Assembly: GCA_040877445.1 (NCBI GenBank)
Contig: JBBDNT010000153.1
Span: forward strand, 1-23,607
DNA length: 23,607 nucleotides
DNA from: JBBDNT01 sp040877445
GTDB lineage: Bacteria > Planctomycetota > Planctomycetia > Planctomycetales > Planctomycetaceae
Direction of reading: 5' to 3'
The notes under the pieces were generated by a model. It was not told the origin of the DNA. It saw only the letters and a program-made list of their open reading frames with translations, and did not search any database. The translations under genes were made by a program, and so were the position numbers. This document shows positions 21,158 to 23,607 of the stretch, one piece after another (position 1 is the stretch's first letter; each line of letters opens with the position of its first letter).

Positions 21158-23162
21158 ACAGGCACCGCATGGCCGCCAGCCGCGCGCGGATCGCCGGTTC
21201 GTTCAACAGGTCGCGGAAAGCCCACACCGCCGGACGGTCGATTCGACTCTTCGGAACGACGAAATCGTAACACTCCTCGCGCACGGGGATGAAATCCAGT
21301 CCATACGCGATCGCCACCGACTCGATCGCCAACCCCCAATCGGCCCGGCCCTGCGCGATCGTCGCGGCGACCGCATTGTGCGATTTCGTCTGCACGGCGT
21401 AGCCGGGCGGCGTGCGATTTCCCGGCGAGTGCTCGGTCAACAGGCGATCGAACAGGATCCGCGTGCCGCTGCCCGGATTGCGGTTCACCACGGCGCAGTC
21501 GGGATCGGCGAGGGCATGTTGAATCGCCTCGTCGACGGAACGGTCCGCGAATCGCGAATCGCCCCGGCGATGCACGATCCCCTGCATCCGCCGATAACCG
21601 GGAATCAACGCGAGATCGTCGCTCAGAAACGGCCGATTGTATTCCCCGCTGTCCGGATCGAGCAGATGAACCCCCGCGATGTCGCATTCTCCTCGACGGG
21701 CGGCGGCGAGTCCTCCCGTGCTGCCGATGGACAGCGACTTCGTCGAATGGCCGCGGCGTTGCAGTTCCCCCAGCAGAAAACCCAACCCGACGCAATGGCT
21801 GCCGATCGCCACGAGATCGGCCGCCCGCACCGTGCTTCCCAACAACCGCACGCCGACGACGCTTCCCGCTTCGAGAATTTCCGTCTGCTGGGGAATCGTG
21901 ATGAACCCGTCGGCCCGGCTGAAGGCGGTGACCGATCCCGAACCTTTCCCCATCGGATAGGCCGCCGGTCCGTCGGCGCCGCGCATCAGTCCCACGAGCA
22001 GATACTCGGTGCGGCCGCGTTCGGAGTTCACGCGCACCGGCAACGTCGCTTCGATGGCATCCCGCTCCTCGGGCCGCCTTCCCGCGAACGCGCGGATCAC
22101 CGGCGCGACGAATTCGTGAAATGTGAAGATCGCCGAGGTCGGGAATCCCGGCAGGATCACGACCGGTTTCTTTCCGATCACGGCAAGGCAGATCGGCTTC
22201 CCCGGCTTGACGGCGACGCCATGCGCGACGATGCCGGGATCGCCCAGTTCATGCACCACGCGATACGACAAGTCCCCCGCCCCCTTCGACGTCCCCCCCG
22301 AAAGCACGATGACGTCGCAACCCGCTTGCGGTTTCGCGCCGGAGTTCCCGACGATCGAATCGGGCGGCGGATGAATTCCAATCGCTCGCTCCAGCACCAA
22401 TTTGAGTTCGACTTCGTCATCCGGAACGATCCCCAGCCGCACCGGCTCGCCGCCCAGTTCTTCGATCGCCGCGGCGAGGATCGCCTGGTTCGAGTCGAAC
22501 ACCTGTCCCTGCGCGAGCGGATCGCCGGGCGAGATGATTTCGTCGCCGGTGGAGAGGATCGCGACGCGCGGGCGGCGGAAGACGGAGACTTCGGCTCGCC
22601 CGATCGCCGCGAGCACGCCGATCTCGCGCGACGACAGCGATTCTCCCGCGCGAAGCACCGTTTCGCCGAGCGCGATGTCGGTCCCCGCGAACGACACGTG
22701 CTGCCCGGGCGCGGCGGCGCGGGAGACCTCGATCATGGCGGGATCATCGAGGAACTCGGTGTGCTCCACCATCACGACCGCGTCGGCGCCGCGGGGGACG
22801 ATGCCGCCGGTGGCGATCGTCGTCGCGGTTCCCGCCCGCACCGCGTGGCGCGGAACGACGCCGGGGGCGAGCACCTCGGAATCGAGCGCGAGCCGGCGGG
22901 GCGCTGCTTCCGACGCCTCGAACGTGTCCGCCGCCCGCACCGCGAAGCCGTCCACGTTCGAGCGATCGAAGGCGGGCACGTCGACGGTGGAAGCCACGTC
23001 TTCCGCGAGCACGCGGCCGCGGGACTCGAACAGCGGGACCGTCTCGACGCCGAGCGGCTCGAGCTTCAGATGCGCATGAAACCGCCGCTCCGCCTCGTCG
23101 CGGTCGATCACGTCGAGAAACTGTTCCTGCCTCGCGGAGCGGCGGAGGTCTTCGGTGGTCAT
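21156..23162 (-). CDS. moeA: MoeA molybdopterin molybdenumtransferase fused to a PBP-like domain
   Basis: This is a 668-residue protein (671 if the ATG at 23171 is used). The MoeA part (about 1-420) inserts molybdate into adenylated molybdopterin. It shows FDRSNVDGFAV (66-76), the TGGIVPRGADAVVMVEHTE segment, ILSTGDEI (203-210), VLSGGTSKGAGD (286-297) and ILPGFPTSA (336-344). The C-terminal 240 residues form a periplasmic-binding-protein-like domain (PF12727 type; IGSTGGLAAARRGECDIAGVHL, NRNPGSGTRILFDRLL, HNAVAATIAQGRADWGLAIE), probably sensing molybdate or a cofactor. The fusion is known in other bacteria and archaea. An extra segment, about residues 262-280 before CDVIVLSGG, is encoded by a short repeat. 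The start at 23162 overlaps the stop of a small upstream ORF with a good ribosome binding site, which favours it. Confidence 0.9.
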   Translation of the reverse strand: MTTEDLRRSARQEQFLDVIDRDEAERRFHAHLKLEPLGVETVPLFESRGRVLAEDVASTVDVPAFDRSNVDGFAVRAADTFEASEAAPRRLALDSEVLAPGVVPRHAVRAGTATTIATGGIVPRGADAVVMVEHTEFLDDPAMIEVSRAAAPGQHVSFAGTDIALGETVLRAGESLSSREIGVLAAIGRAEVSVFRRPRVAILSTGDEIISPGDPLAQGQVFDSNQAILAAAIEELGGEPVRLGIVPDDEVELKLVLERAIGIHPPPDSIVGNSGAKPQAGCDVIVLSGGTSKGAGDLSYRVVHELGDPGIVAHGVAVKPGKPICLAVIGKKPVVILPGFPTSAIFTFHEFVAPVIRAFAGRRPEERDAIEATLPVRVNSERGRTEYLLVGLMRGADGPAAYPMGKGSGSVTAFSRADGFITIPQQTEILEAGSVVGVRLLGSTVRAADLVAIGSHCVGLGFLLGELQRRGHSTKSLSIGSTGGLAAARRGECDIAGVHLLDPDSGEYNRPFLSDDLALIPGYRRMQGIVHRRGDSRFADRSVDEAIQHALADPDCAVVNRNPGSGTRILFDRLLTEHSPGNRTPPGYAVQTKSHNAVAATIAQGRADWGLAIESVAIAYGLDFIPVREECYDFVVPKSRIDRPAVWAFRDLLNEPAIRARLAAMRCL
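22324..22356. repeat. In-frame repeat inside moeA, copy B
   Basis: GCTTGCGGTTTCGCGCCG followed by GAGTTCCCGACGATC matches both pieces of copy A at 21113-21157. In the coding direction it gives IVGNSGAKPQAG, located in a loop just before the CDVIVLSGG strand, where most MoeA proteins are shorter. The reading frame is kept. Confidence 0.58.
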
Positions 23163-23197
23163 GAGCGGCATCGATGGCGTTCGGTGCGGATCGGCAT
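23159..23197 (-). CDS. Possible 12-residue leader ORF upstream of moeA
   Basis: The ATG (23197) is preceded at about 4-5 bases by GGAGG, the best ribosome binding site in this region. The peptide would be MPIRTERHRCRS. Its TGA overlaps the moeA ATG at 23162 in the arrangement ATGA, so translation could be coupled. TATCAT (23208-23213, minus strand) is a possible -10 box only about 11 bases before the ORF. Confidence 0.38.
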   Translation of the reverse strand: MPIRTERHRCRS

Positions 23198-23256
23198 TCC
23201 GCCTCCGATGATAGCGTGTCGTTCTTTCGACTGTCGATCAGGCAGGAGGCCGTGGA

Positions 23257-23559
23257 ATGTGCGACGGGATCGCGGAGGAGTTGCGGGGAGTTCGGCAGGG
23301 GGACGAGCGGCTCGACAAGCGGAGCGTGAAATTGATCGTGGATCCGGCGGCGAACGCCGAGGCGAGCATCAATGCGGCCACCACCGGCTGGGCCGACACA
23401 CGGGCGGCCTATCGCTTCTTCGACAACGAGTTAAGCCCGTCCTACGAACGCCATGCCCAAGCGAGGAGCGACCCTGCCGACGCCGCCCGGGCTCCAGGGA
23501 CTGCGGGACGACCTGCCGCTTACGATCTACCCCAGCGCGGCGAAGCCGCAATCAAATGA
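23257..23559 (+). pseudogene. Truncated IS4/Tn5-type transposase N-terminus
   Basis: The ATG at 23257 has AGGAGG upstream. The first 65 residues resemble the N-terminal DNA-binding domain of Tn5-like transposases: GDERLDKRSVKLIVDPAANAEASINAAT, then GWADTRAAYRFFDNELSP. After about base 23450 the similarity stops. The rest of the frame is arginine/alanine-rich sequence unlike a transposase, ending at 23559. The RNase-H-like catalytic domain with its DDE residues is therefore missing. It is a dead fragment of an insertion sequence; no terminal inverted repeats were found. It is divergent from moeA. Confidence 0.72.
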
Positions 23560-23575
23560 AAACGAGGATTCTCAC

Positions 23576-23602
23576 CACGGATGGGCACGGATCATCACGG
23601 AT
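23576..23602 (+). repeat. Three 10-bp units CACGGATNNN
   Basis: CACGGAT occurs at 23576, 23586 and 23596. This short periodic sequence is a common intergenic motif in planctomycete genomes and may continue past the window edge. Confidence 0.5.
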
Positions 23603-23607
23603 ATTCA

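Noticed and set aside
1..23607. tRNA, rRNA or riboswitch genes
   Set aside because: No cloverleaf, rRNA-like stretch or recognised riboswitch core was found by eye; moeA in particular shows no obvious molybdenum-cofactor riboswitch in its short leader.

Overview
This looks like a chromosomal contig from a high-GC planctomycete (order Pirellulales or a relative). The evidence is indirect. The gene types are typical of that group: a GlmL-like protein, a DUF255 thioredoxin lipoprotein, a DUF420/CPMC membrane pair, a secreted kelch/fibronectin protein, the tail of a Gfo/Idh/MocA oxidoreductase and a DUF374 acyltransferase. The intergenic spaces are crowded with hairpin repeats of the kind common in planctomycete genomes. 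There are no rRNA or tRNA genes. Two runs of N (14881-14890 and 18687-18786) are assembly gaps, and both sit inside repeats.

Layout. 1-3900: the C-terminus of a GlmL/MutL-like protein, a DNA methyltransferase, a divergent YifB/ComM-type AAA+ ATPase with visibly lower GC, and queE. 3914-4120: a small non-autonomous element with terminal inverted repeats and an apparent 8-bp target duplication, just upstream of a GNAT acetyltransferase. 4625-7853: a ferritin-like helical protein (minus strand), a SAM methyltransferase, and a CBS / rhodanese / glycine-zipper stress-type cluster. 7929-9321: repeats around a DUF420 (CtaM-like) plus CPMC small membrane protein pair. 9365-13002: a DUF374 acyltransferase followed by a large DUF255 thioredoxin / DsbD-N fusion lipoprotein. 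13040-13717: five repeat structures in a row. 13695-14738: a UDP-glucuronate 4-epimerase-like enzyme. 15114-17033: a secreted kelch/FN3 protein. 17302-18552: a catalytic-domain-only tyrosine recombinase coupled to an unusual acyl carrier protein, behind a promoter that overlaps a large inverted repeat. 18588-18925: a 45-bp tandem array broken by the second gap. 18926-19741: a secreted unknown protein. 20129-21072: a possible small gene with a strong terminator, an oxidoreductase remnant and a DUF309 protein. 21156-23162: a MoeA-PBP fusion carrying an in-frame repeat. 23257 to the end: a broken IS4/Tn5-type transposase.

Most protein genes are chromosomal housekeeping or stress functions without shared pathway logic. 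The three most unusual things are the recombinase-ACP operon with its operator-like inverted repeat and neighbouring tandem array, the 173-176 bp TA-bounded miniature element present three times, and the methyltransferase-YifB pair. Several repeat families share one architecture: each end is a hairpin, and the two ends are inverted copies of each other.
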